Source of the DNA: a virus
DNA length: 20,999 nucleotides
Virus record (IMG/VR): IMGVR_UViG_3300025094_000035
Location: 1 to 20,999 of that record
Strand: one strand, 5' to 3'
The notes under the pieces are model-generated. The model had not been told where the DNA came from. It saw nothing but the letters and a program-made list of their open reading frames with translations, and made no database searches. The position numbers were made by a program, and so were the translations under genes. Below are positions 13,235 to 18,825 of this stretch, piece after piece (position 1 is the stretch's first letter; each line of letters begins with the position of its first letter).

Positions 13235-13519
13235 TTACCGATTCTGCACGAGCCTGCGGATGATTTCCACCAGCGCCACCAGCTTGCCCACCGTGCCCTG
13301 ACCCACCCCCGGAAGGGCCTCCAAGTCCCTCACGTCCCAGTTATGGATGTTGCGAATATCCCCGTTCAGAGCATCGGCGATGGCCTCCGCCGCCTTTTGG
13401 TTGCCAAGCAGGGAGTAGAGGAGTTCGGCCAAGGACATGCTTTCAGGGCGGATGGGATCGCGCTTGCGGCTCGCCAGCTCCACCAGACGCTTTGAGGGGC
13501 GGCCTTTTTTGAGTACCAT
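13235..13519 (-). CDS. Stand-alone helix-hairpin-helix protein resembling RadC N-terminal domain
   Basis: A 94-residue protein starting at ATG 13519 (MVLKKGRPSKRLVELASRKRD); in-frame ATGs at 13531/13528 lie inside the predicted -10 box. A basic N-terminus precedes SLAELLYSLLGNQKAAEAIADAL, then VRDLEALPGVGQGTVGKLVALVEIIRR, a classical HhH motif (LPGVGQGTVGKL) that binds DNA backbone. The arrangement L-E-L-L ... L..LPGVG...A..L.A..E..RR is that of the N-terminal region of RadC/UPF0758 proteins, but the JAB/MPN catalytic domain is absent. A DNA-binding accessory or regulatory role is inferred. Confidence 0.7.
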   Translation of the reverse strand: MVLKKGRPSKRLVELASRKRDPIRPESMSLAELLYSLLGNQKAAEAIADALNGDIRNIHNWDVRDLEALPGVGQGTVGKLVALVEIIRRLVQNR

Positions 13520-13526
13520 CACCCGC

Positions 13527-13535
13527 ATCATAGCA
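13527..13535 (-). promoter_or_regulatory. Extended -10 promoter for the HhH gene
   Basis: The minus strand reads TGCTATGAT, an extended -10 (TGnTATAAT-like). It places +1 at about 13520, one base before ATG 13519, so the message would be nearly leaderless. A TTGACA at 13546-13551 is only 13 bp away, too close to act as the -35 of this box. Confidence 0.45.
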
Positions 13536-13547
13536 CGCTTCTAGGTG

Positions 13548-13955
13548 TCAAGGCACTTTTACCCATGGGCAGGTATCTAGTGCGATTTGTACCTCCGAGA
13601 GGGTGGGCCGCGGCAACACCAAGCGGCACTCCGTGCCGGTGCAGACGTCGCTTATGCGGGCTAGGTACTGCCCGGAGGGCCACCGCGCGCGCAGCGCTTC
13701 AGCTTCCCCTTCGTAGGCAAACCGCACCTCTTCGCCTCCGCGCGTCAGCCACGTGATTCGTGCGCGGCAGAGATCCGGGACGACATGGGGTGCGCCCTGC
13801 TCCTCCGGGGCGGCGGTTTGCGTGCCTGGGGCCATTTCTCCGCTCTGCACCTCCGGGATGGAGGGGCGGGGTGTACCTCCGGGGCGCACCTGAGCCAGGA
13901 AGTAAAGCCCTATGGCGACCAAAGCGACCAGGCTTAACGCGGTGTTTCGGGTCAT
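13548..13955 (-). CDS. N-anchored extracytoplasmic protein, unknown
   Basis: A 135-residue protein from ATG 13955, overlapping the RHH gene stop as ATGA. Residues about 5-22 are a TM anchor or uncleaved signal (TALSLVALVAIGLYFLAQV). A Pro/Gly/Glu linker follows to about 58, then a small domain with four Cys (LCRARITWL, VCTGTECRLVL, TCPWVKV) consistent with two disulfides. No family is recognised. It sits at the end of the early block, so it may act at the host envelope. Confidence 0.65.
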   Translation of the reverse strand: MTRNTALSLVALVAIGLYFLAQVRPGGTPRPSIPEVQSGEMAPGTQTAAPEEQGAPHVVPDLCRARITWLTRGGEEVRFAYEGEAEALRARWPSGQYLARISDVCTGTECRLVLPRPTLSEVQIALDTCPWVKVP

Positions 13956-14107
13956 GGCACCTCCGACATGCAGCGCATTTCCTCTTCCGTTTGGGCGCGG
14001 TCCTGGGCTACAAGTTGCCTCAGGTACTCGCTGATGGTCAACCCCCTTCTTGCCGCTTCCCGGCGGATGAAGGCGGCTTCCAGAGGTCGTAGGCTCATGC
14101 TAAGCAC
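13952..14107 (-). CDS. Ribbon-helix-helix (CopG/Arc-like) DNA-binding protein
   Basis: A 51-residue protein starting at GTG 14107 with AGGAAAGG six bases upstream; an in-frame stop lies just before. The sequence MLSMSLRPLEAAFIRREAAR then RGLTISEYLRQLVAQD matches the beta-strand, helix A, GLTISEYLR turn and helix B layout of RHH proteins. RHH proteins bind operators as dimers and often control plasmid copy number or transcription. The gene lies two genes downstream of the putative replication initiator, so a CopG-like role is an attractive inference. Confidence 0.7.
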   Translation of the reverse strand: MLSMSLRPLEAAFIRREAARRGLTISEYLRQLVAQDRAQTEEEMRCMSEVP

Positions 14108-14129
14108 AACGCGCCTTTCCTCTGGCGGT

Positions 14130-14519
14130 TTAAGCTACCTGCCCATCTTCCGCCTCCAGCACCTCATCCACGCTCCGGCCTTCCCACACGGTGGGGTCCA
14201 GCTTGCAGCGGGCTACCAGGTAGCTCCTGCGGCCTAAGCCCGGGCGCACCTCCTTGCCCTTGGCGTGGTAGGGCTCCCCTGGAACTAGGCCCATGGCCTT
14301 GGCCAGGGCTAGCACTTCCTTAGGGTCCTCCTTGCCTCCAGGGCGGCGGATAGCCAAAAAGAGGACATCTTCCCCGGCCTTGAGGAACACCTGCACCCCG
14401 TCCGCGGGGCTGGTAGGCAGGGCCATGCGGACCACTTTCCCCGGTTCCATCATAGCCTCCTTCACCATGGCCCGCAGGATGTCCGAAACTGCCCGCAGGT
14501 TCACCCGATCCAGCCTCAT
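14130..14519 (-). CDS. Hypothetical 129-aa protein coupled to rep
   Basis: Starts at ATG 14519, overlapping the upstream stop by 4 bp. Mostly soluble alpha/beta. The N-terminal helix (MRLDRVNLRAVSDILRAMVK) is followed by strands (VVRMALPT, VQVFLKAGEDVLFLAIRR), a helix (DPKEVLALAKAMGLVPG) and a second basic region (GLGRRSYLVARCKLDP). No TM and no recognised family. Tight coupling with the putative initiator suggests a replication or regulation partner. Confidence 0.65.
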   Translation of the reverse strand: MRLDRVNLRAVSDILRAMVKEAMMEPGKVVRMALPTSPADGVQVFLKAGEDVLFLAIRRPGGKEDPKEVLALAKAMGLVPGEPYHAKGKEVRPGLGRRSYLVARCKLDPTVWEGRSVDEVLEAEDGQVA

Positions 14520-15778
14520 GCCACCACCCCCACCTTGAAGGCCCGGAAGGGATTGACCAGGTCCCAGTACCCTTCCCGACGGAGGAGGCCTTGGGCATAG
14601 GCCCCGGGCTTGCGGGCAAAGCCGTCCTCCTTAGCCTCCTGGGCCATGTAGATCACACGGGCCAGAACCCGCAGGGCTCCGTCCCCCCCGCCGAAGAGGA
14701 TCGCCTTCAGGGCCGCCCACACCACCCGGAGCCAGAAGCGGAAGCTTTGGGCGTCCCCAAGGGCGGCGCTGATGGCCGCGGCCACGTCCTGGGCCCACCG
14801 CCGCCTTCCCTCGCGGCCCCCCGGGATGCTGGCCGCCCGGAGGAGTGCCCGCAGGTTCCGGGCAGTGTCGGGATATAAGGGAAGTAACGGGTTTTGTTTT
14901 TGAACCAGGGTGGCTAACGGCGCACCTACTACACCTTGGAGAGTTATCCCTTGTCCTAGAAGAAGACTCTCTTTATATCCCGACATTGAGTCTGAGGTAC
15001 TCAGGACCCTTGCGGTTCTACCCTTGGCCTTGTCCTCCTTCAGGTCCCGCCAGGGAAAGCGCAGATAGGGGGCCAGGACCGTAAGGGGCCTGGCCCGGAA
15101 GATAGGGCGGAGCCGGACCCGCCAGACCGTGCCTCCCTTCACGGCATGGGCGCGCCCGATGCCTTCCCCATCCGTCCTCCAGACCTCCCAGGCTACCCAC
15201 ATGCGGGCTATCTGGCGGTACCGCTCATAGGCGGGGCCGTGCAGCCACCGCTCCACAGTACGCTCAGAAACCCCCAGCATGGCCGCCAGCTCCCATTGGG
15301 CCAAGAACACGTGAGCCTCGCGCGAAGGGTCCTGCCGGGCACCAAAGCGGATGGCGTGGGCCACCAAAAGGCGCACCATGGGGGCTAGGGGCCCAAGTCG
15401 CTCCCAGTGCCCCCAGCGCTTTAGGAGGTCCTCTGCTTTGGTGAGGAGGTCCTGCCACTCAAAGGCCCGCACGTCCCGCCAGGTGGGGTCGGCCTGGGGC
15501 ACTAGAGAGGGACTAGTGGTTTCCTCCGGGGCCTCCACCTGAGGGGCCTTTTCTGCCGTTTCAACACGGGTCGCTTTCCAGGAAACGGGGGGAGGGGAGT
15601 CCTCCGCCTGGTTTGCCTCCTCAACCCTGGCCTTTGTTCCGGTCTGGGCTTTGGCTTCCCGCTCCTTCTTGGCCTGCCAGATCCGTAAGAGGCCTTCCGC
15701 CATCTTTGGGGACTTCCGAGCCACTTCCTCTAGCTGGGCCCGGATGTCCTCGGGCATATCGGGAGGGAACTGGATCAT
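14516..15778 (-). CDS. Putative replication initiator with HTH
   Basis: A 420-residue protein, the longest gene of the early block, starting at ATG 15778 (ATGA overlap, AAAGGAGCAATC upstream). Residues 1-45 are helical, 45-95 a disordered Pro/Glu/Thr-rich linker. Residues about 157-190 are a helix-turn-helix (FLAQWELAAMLGVSERTVER followed by WLHGPAYERYRQ), within a domain resembling plasmid/phage Rep winged helices. The C-terminal third is basic and helical. No primase, helicase or polymerase motif is visible. The gene contains an AT-rich cluster of inverted repeats (14866-15004), as in elements whose origin lies inside rep. IN93-type phages carry a RepA-like gene in this region as I recall; assignment is tentative. 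Confidence 0.55.
   Translation of the reverse strand: MIQFPPDMPEDIRAQLEEVARKSPKMAEGLLRIWQAKKEREAKAQTGTKARVEEANQAEDSPPPVSWKATRVETAEKAPQVEAPEETTSPSLVPQADPTWRDVRAFEWQDLLTKAEDLLKRWGHWERLGPLAPMVRLLVAHAIRFGARQDPSREAHVFLAQWELAAMLGVSERTVERWLHGPAYERYRQIARMWVAWEVWRTDGEGIGRAHAVKGGTVWRVRLRPIFRARPLTVLAPYLRFPWRDLKEDKAKGRTARVLSTSDSMSGYKESLLLGQGITLQGVVGAPLATLVQKQNPLLPLYPDTARNLRALLRAASIPGGREGRRRWAQDVAAAISAALGDAQSFRFWLRVVWAALKAILFGGGDGALRVLARVIYMAQEAKEDGFARKPGAYAQGLLRREGYWDLVNPFRAFKVGVVA
14866..15004. other. Candidate replication origin: AT-rich inverted-repeat cluster inside rep
   Basis: TGTCGGGATATAA at 14866-14878 and its perfect 13-bp inverse at 14973-14985 flank about 94 bp that is AT-richer than the surrounding gene (including GTTTTGTTTTTGAA). 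Nested next to the right arm are AGACTC/GAGTCT (14964-14969 with 14988-14993) and CTGAG-GTA-CTCAG (14992-15004). Both long arms are coding, in different codon contexts, so the symmetry is not a protein constraint. No clear DnaA box or iteron series is present. Confidence 0.4.
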
Positions 15779-15975
15779 GATTGCTCCTTTGCAAACAAGA
15801 GATTCTCAATGGCCTTCCGTTCCGTTTCGCCTGTGGCCGCCCAGATACTCCGGTACTCGCGGTGGATCCCGTGCGCGATCCAGCCCGGACCATCCGGGTT
15901 CTTATAGACGTGGAAGGCGAAGAAGGCCTTCTCGGCCTGCTCGTACAACTGGGCTTTAGTCAGCCGCTTCCGCAT
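15775..15975 (-). CDS. Hypothetical 66-aa protein
   Basis: ATG 15975, with GGGAG seven bases upstream, overlapping the previous stop by 20 bp. The longer frame back to 16044 lies entirely over the preceding gene. The protein is basic at the N-terminus (MRKRLTKAQLYEQAEK), with an aromatic-rich middle (AFFAFHVYKNPDGPGWIAHG) and a helical C-terminus (GETERKAIENLLFAKEQ). No family is recognised. Confidence 0.6.
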   Translation of the reverse strand: MRKRLTKAQLYEQAEKAFFAFHVYKNPDGPGWIAHGIHREYRSIWAATGETERKAIENLLFAKEQS

Positions 15976-16783
15976 GGCCAAGCTCCCGGGCCAGGGCCAC
16001 GATGGCCTCGTCATGGTTCGTTCCCCAGGCCTCCGCCACCTCAACGCCGTCCACTAGGGCCATGGCAATCCATTCCCACGACTCCAACGATGAATCGCGA
16101 GGCTCTGGCCAAACGGTCACCTCGTACCCCAACTCCTGCAAGCGCATGAGCAGCCGTTCCGCCTTAACAGCTTCCTCGGAAATCTCCTGGCCCTTATAGA
16201 GCAGCTCGGCGATGCGGGGCGGATAGCCGGCGCGCACAAACGCCATTGGGTGGATGGGCGTGCTGGTCCAGCTCACCCCCCACCGGCTCAGCACCCACCA
16301 GTCCCCGGTCTCCGCGGTCTCAACAATTGCGCCGAGAGGGAGATACCGCACGACGCGCCGCAAGAGAGGGCCGATAAGGTTCACCGGCAGGCCAAGACGC
16401 TGCAGGGCTTGCCGGACCACCTGATCCTGGGCGAAGGGGTCGGAGCCCCCCTCCTCCATAAGTTCTTCGTTATGTTCGCTGGCCAGGATCCGCCCGGGGG
16501 CACTTATGGATACATGCCGTATTCCCTCGGCCTCTTCTACCGCTTCGAGCGCATTCAGCACGCGCTGCACGTCTGCCCATGAGGCCAGCCGGTCCAGGCC
16601 AAGATGGCGGTCAAAGGCGTTCAAAGCCCGAGCAGGCTCGGCCACGGGATCAACCTCTGCCGCCATCCGATCCAGGGCCAAGGCGATAACAGGGGGGTTG
16701 TCTGCCCGTCCAATCAACGCCCGCATCTCCCGTTTTGCCCGATCCAACGCAATCCCCAAAGCCCTTTCCAACCGCTCCTTCAT
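15956..16783 (-). CDS. Hypothetical 275-aa early protein
   Basis: ATG 16783 (GTG 16786 alternative) directly after the upstream stop, with GGGAGGTGAG as ribosome site. Soluble and largely helical N-terminal half (MKERLERALGIALDRAKREM and an acidic repeat-free region), with a Trp-rich central part (VETAETGDWWVLSRWGVSW). The C-terminal 65 residues (LLMRLQELGYEVTVWPEPRD to DEAIVALARELGHAEA) resemble a small alpha/beta domain of the phage DUF2591/ABA-sandwich kind (W-x-x-x-x-I--A..AVDG-E--G---DEAI--A). No catalytic motif is seen. Confidence 0.6.
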   Translation of the reverse strand: MKERLERALGIALDRAKREMRALIGRADNPPVIALALDRMAAEVDPVAEPARALNAFDRHLGLDRLASWADVQRVLNALEAVEEAEGIRHVSISAPGRILASEHNEELMEEGGSDPFAQDQVVRQALQRLGLPVNLIGPLLRRVVRYLPLGAIVETAETGDWWVLSRWGVSWTSTPIHPMAFVRAGYPPRIAELLYKGQEISEEAVKAERLLMRLQELGYEVTVWPEPRDSSLESWEWIAMALVDGVEVAEAWGTNHDEAIVALARELGHAEAAD

Positions 16784-16786
16784 CAC

Positions 16787-17053
16787 TCACCTCCCGCGCT
16801 GCTCCAGGCGCTTTATCTCCGCTTGCAGGTCCTTCGCGCTGGACCACCGCCGGCGCGGAATGCCCGCATCCGAACGCATCCGCATGAGCCATTCCTCCAC
16901 CCAGTCCTCCCGGGTCCAGATGGTTCCGCCCGCCCCCAGGCGTACATGGGGAAGGTGATGGGGATCAGCCGGAGACGACCGGGCTGCCCGATAAAGGCTG
17001 TCCATCGGGATGCCGTACATTTGAGACACTTCCCGAAGCCGCAAAAGCCGCAT
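16787..17053 (-). CDS. HTH DNA-binding protein (MerR/excisionase-type fold)
   Basis: An 88-residue protein. ATG 17053 is chosen, with AAAGGGG eight bases upstream; GTG 17062, overlapping the previous stop, is an alternative, and the frame back to 17185 covers another gene. It reads MRLLRLREVSQMYGIPMDSL then YRAAR, a MerR-like winged HTH, followed by HLPHVRLGAGGTIWTREDWVEEWL, the wing and C-terminal helix typical of HTH_17-like excisionase/AlpA proteins. A second regulator of the early block or the recombination directionality factor. Confidence 0.7.
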   Translation of the reverse strand: MRLLRLREVSQMYGIPMDSLYRAARSSPADPHHLPHVRLGAGGTIWTREDWVEEWLMRMRSDAGIPRRRWSSAKDLQAEIKRLEQRGR

Positions 17054-17058
17054 AACTA

Positions 17059-17178
17059 TCACCCCTTTGGAACGGGGGCAAGCATCAGGGCCAGGCCCAG
17101 AATCAGGCCCGCAATGATGCCCCCAAGGGCGTCCAGTCCCCACCGCCAGAGCCAGGAATCCTCGCTTATCCGCTTCAC
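17059..17178 (-). CDS. 39-aa single-TM micro-protein
   Basis: GTG 17178 overlaps the stop of the preceding small gene as GTGA; it ends TGA 17059. It reads MKRISEDSWLWRWG, then the hydrophobic helix LDALGGIIAGLILGLALMLA, then PVPKG. It exactly fills the space between two genes, is preceded by GGAGGTGGAAG and encodes a clear TM segment with a positive-in N-terminus. Probably real. Confidence 0.6.
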   Translation of the reverse strand: MKRISEDSWLWRWGLDALGGIIAGLILGLALMLAPVPKG

Positions 17179-17351
17179 CTTCCACCTCCCACGGCCAGCA
17201 CCACCAGCACCGCCGCCATGAGCCCCGCCAGGAAGGCCATGGCGGCGGCTAGGGCGGGCCCGGGCTGGCCGTACCGGGCCCGCACGTAGACGCCCAGCAG
17301 GGCGTAGAGGGCGAGGGCGAGGAGGAAGTAGGGGGCCGCCAGCTCAATCAC
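17175..17351 (-). CDS. 58-aa two-TM protein
   Basis: GTG 17351 with AAGGGGG five bases upstream, overlapping the end of the xis-like gene by 8 bp; stop TGA at 17175. TM1 is at about 7-22 (PYFLLALALYALLGVY), a basic loop (VRARYGQPGP) follows, and TM2 is at about 33-54 (ALAAAMAFLAGLMAAVLVVLAV). It fills a stretch of about 170 bp otherwise without a gene. An early membrane protein of this kind could act in superinfection exclusion or host takeover. Confidence 0.6.
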   Translation of the reverse strand: MIELAAPYFLLALALYALLGVYVRARYGQPGPALAAAMAFLAGLMAAVLVVLAVGGGR

Positions 17352-17535
17352 GGCTACCCCCTTTTACCAATCCATTGGTATCTGCGTTCAAAAAAAGGTC
17401 CAGGTCTTGCTCCGTAATCCTGTAACCCTTGCCTAGTTTGCGGGCTCGCAACCTGCCGTTCTTTATCCATCTCAGCACGGTGATGCGGCTGACCTTAAAC
17501 ATGCGGGCTACCTCGTCTACCCTGTAGACCTGCAT
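17344..17535 (-). CDS. Excisionase/Cro-sized HTH_17 protein, first gene of lytic operon
   Basis: A 63-residue protein, MQVYRVDEVARMFKVSRITV followed by LRWIKNGRLRARKLGKGYRI: a textbook MerR/excisionase-type (HTH_17) winged helix with wing GKGYRIT and C-terminal helix EQDLDLFL. I chose ATG 17535 because it is exactly +1 of a near-consensus promoter; GTG 17541 is in frame upstream. Being divergent from the repressor, it could be the Cro-like switch partner, the recombination directionality factor, or both. Confidence 0.8.
   Translation of the reverse strand: MQVYRVDEVARMFKVSRITVLRWIKNGRLRARKLGKGYRITEQDLDLFLNADTNGLVKGGSRD
17365..17380. promoter_or_regulatory. Operator-like palindrome A
   Basis: TACCAATCCATTGGTA: two perfect 7-bp arms around CC, inside the last codons of the xis-like gene and just upstream of the next start. 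It shares the core CCAATNCATTGG with the site at the repressor start, so it may be an auxiliary operator acting by looping or roadblock. Confidence 0.55.
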
Positions 17536-17541
17536 ACCCAC

Positions 17542-17570
17542 ACCTTACCAGCACATTAATGATTAGTCAA
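17542..17570 (-). promoter_or_regulatory. Leftward early promoter (leaderless)
   Basis: On the minus strand: TTGACT (17570-17565), 17-bp spacer, TAAGGT (17547-17542). Seven bases after the end of the -10 is the A of ATG 17535, so the transcript would begin at the start codon. It is the best promoter in the window. Operator-like sites cover its -10/spacer (17546-17561) and its -35 (17564-17579), so the repressor should switch it off. Confidence 0.7.
17546..17561. promoter_or_regulatory. Operator-like site B (degenerate)
   Basis: TACCAGCACATTAATG, 10 of 16 identical to site A, mainly in the left half-site TACCA and central CATT. It overlaps the -10 and spacer of the leftward promoter. Its centre is 18 bp from site C, close to two helical turns. 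Confidence 0.4.
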
Positions 17571-17579
17571 GCATTGGTA
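17564..17579. promoter_or_regulatory. Operator-like site C
   Basis: TAGTCAAGCATTGGTA, 11 of 16 identical to site A with a perfect right half CATTGGTA. It covers the -35 of the leftward promoter and the region where a -35 for the rightward repressor promoter would be, an arrangement suited to repressing one and activating the other. Confidence 0.45.
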
Positions 17580-17592
17580 ACGATGCGCCTAG

Positions 17593-17598
17593 TAAAGT
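17593..17598 (+). promoter_or_regulatory. -10 box of the repressor promoter (leaderless, weak)
   Basis: TAAAGT followed by GAGGGC and ATG 17605: the same -10/six bases/ATG geometry as the leftward promoter. The corresponding -35 (AGCATT) is poor, so the promoter may need activation by repressor bound at the adjacent site, like a maintenance promoter. Confidence 0.4.
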
Positions 17599-17604
17599 GA
17601 GGGC

Positions 17605-18309
17605 ATGCTTCTCCAATACATTGGAGACGTGGCCGTGAGGGTTAAGTCTAGGCCGCCATGGGCCGAAGCTTTGCGCAGAAGGCGCGAAGAACTAGGCTTG
17701 ACCCAAGAGCGTCTAGCAGAACTGACTGCTTTGGATGGACCGGAGCCTCTAGTCTCCCAAACCATGATTTCCGCCTTAGAAACAGGCTCCAGTTTGCCCA
17801 CCAAGCTTCAAGCGGAACGCCTATTTGCTTTGCTTCGCGCCCTCCGGTGGACCCCGGAGGAGTTCGCCGAAGCCACGGGCCTGGACGTGCCCCTGGTCTA
17901 CCGCCCCTCGGGGGAGCCTCGGGAGGATGTGGTCTGGGTGCCCGTGGTGGGCTCCGGCGTGGCGGGGCGGCCTTGGCCCGAGTCCGGGAGCATGCCCGTC
18001 CCCCGCCCCCTGGTACGCCCGGGCTCCGTGCTCATCCAGGTGGAAGGGGACTCCATGGACACCGGGGAGGAAGACGGTCTCCGGGACGGAGACCTTGTCC
18101 TGGTGGACCAGAACCTCAAGGAGCTTCGGGAAGGCCGGGTCTACGCTGTGGAGATCATCGGGGACGGCATCACCATCAAACGGGCCCGCAAGCTTGGCAA
18201 CCGCTGGATTTTGATTTCGGACAACCCGAAAGGCCCGCTTTTGGAACCCGAGGAGGTGCGCGTGATTGGGGAGGTCTACCGGAAGATCAGCATCCGGGAG
18301 GTGAAGTGA
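17605..18309 (+). CDS. LexA/CI-type self-cleaving lysogeny repressor
   Basis: A 234-residue protein that would hold the provirus silent. The N-terminal XRE-type HTH is at about 19-62 (WAEALRRRREELGLTQERLA, later SQTMISALETGSSLP). The C-terminal S24 peptidase domain begins at about 109. The cleavage site is Ala-Gly in GSGVAGRPW (A120-G121), the nucleophile Ser is in VEGDSMD (S150) and the general-base Lys in ITIKRARK (K192), all in the spacing of LexA/lambda CI, so DNA damage plus RecA should induce. The leaderless ATG 17605 is taken as start; GTG 17635, with GGAG eight bases upstream, is a real alternative and would put the palindrome 17610-17627 in the 5' leader. Confidence 0.9.
   Translation: MLLQYIGDVAVRVKSRPPWAEALRRRREELGLTQERLAELTALDGPEPLVSQTMISALETGSSLPTKLQAERLFALLRALRWTPEEFAEATGLDVPLVYRPSGEPREDVVWVPVVGSGVAGRPWPESGSMPVPRPLVRPGSVLIQVEGDSMDTGEEDGLRDGDLVLVDQNLKELREGRVYAVEIIGDGITIKRARKLGNRWILISDNPKGPLLEPEEVRVIGEVYRKISIREVK
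17610..17627. promoter_or_regulatory. Operator-like palindrome D at the repressor start
   Basis: TCTCCAATACATTGGAGA: two perfect 8-bp arms around AC, sharing CCAATNCATTGG with site A. Located at +6 to +23 of the repressor message, where binding would block its own transcription (negative autoregulation at high repressor levels). Confidence 0.6.
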
Positions 18310-18310
18310 T

Positions 18311-18775
18311 ATGAAACCATCAGGAATACGGTGGGGTTTAGTGGTCTTCGGCCTGGTACTGGCGGCATGCAGCTCCAACCCGCCCATAAACGCCACCGGC
18401 ACGTGGCTTGACCTCACGGCTAAAACTCGCCCCCTCAACAAAGCAGATTGCCCTGAAGACCCGATAAACACAGGGGAGTTAAGATTCTCCCTCAACCAAA
18501 GCGGCTCAAATGTGTCGGGCACCGTCCGAGCTTATACCCCCGGGCAACCCGCCGCTTACGGAGACGTGACCGCGCAAATAAGACAGGACGGCACCATAAA
18601 CGGCAACATGGTATTTAGCTCCCAGTCTGGAAACTCCGTCATTTCAATCGCTTTTGAAGGTCGGATACAAAGCACTTACTTCATCGGCAAAACCATCAGC
18701 CCCCTCACGAGCCAGTGCCCTTCCAACCAGAACATGGTGAGCGTTTACCTTGAATGGAACGCCCAGAAACAATAG
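18311..18775 (+). CDS. Small lipoprotein next to the repressor (candidate exclusion protein)
   Basis: A 154-residue protein from ATG 18311, one base after the repressor stop, with GGAGG upstream. It has a signal peptide with lipobox LVLAACSSNP (lipidated Cys at about residue 20) and then a beta-rich domain (TGTWLDLT, ELRFSLNQSGSNVSGTVRAY, DGTINGNMVFSSQ, SVISIAFEGRI) resembling small lipocalin/beta-barrel lipoproteins. Base composition is AT-richer than the genes around it. Co-transcription with the repressor implies expression during lysogeny, so it may alter the host surface or block superinfection. Inferred. Confidence 0.75.
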   Translation: MKPSGIRWGLVVFGLVLAACSSNPPINATGTWLDLTAKTRPLNKADCPEDPINTGELRFSLNQSGSNVSGTVRAYTPGQPAAYGDVTAQIRQDGTINGNMVFSSQSGNSVISIAFEGRIQSTYFIGKTISPLTSQCPSNQNMVSVYLEWNAQKQ

Positions 18776-18825
18776 GCACCTTGACTGAATCTTGGCTCAT
18801 AGGGGGGTCTTTCCCACGAAGTCAA

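Noticed and set aside
13527-13551. TTGACA and TATGAT together upstream of the HhH gene as a full -35/-10 promoter
   Set aside because: They are only 13 bp apart, too short for sigma-70 type spacing. Only the extended -10 is retained as evidence.
14941-14952. GAGTTATCCCTT as a DnaA box
   Set aside because: It departs from TTATCCACA at key positions and occurs once, so it is not convincing.
18781-18825. TTGACT just before the nuclease gene as a separate promoter
   Set aside because: No acceptable -10 lies 16-18 bp downstream; the gene is more simply read through from the repressor.
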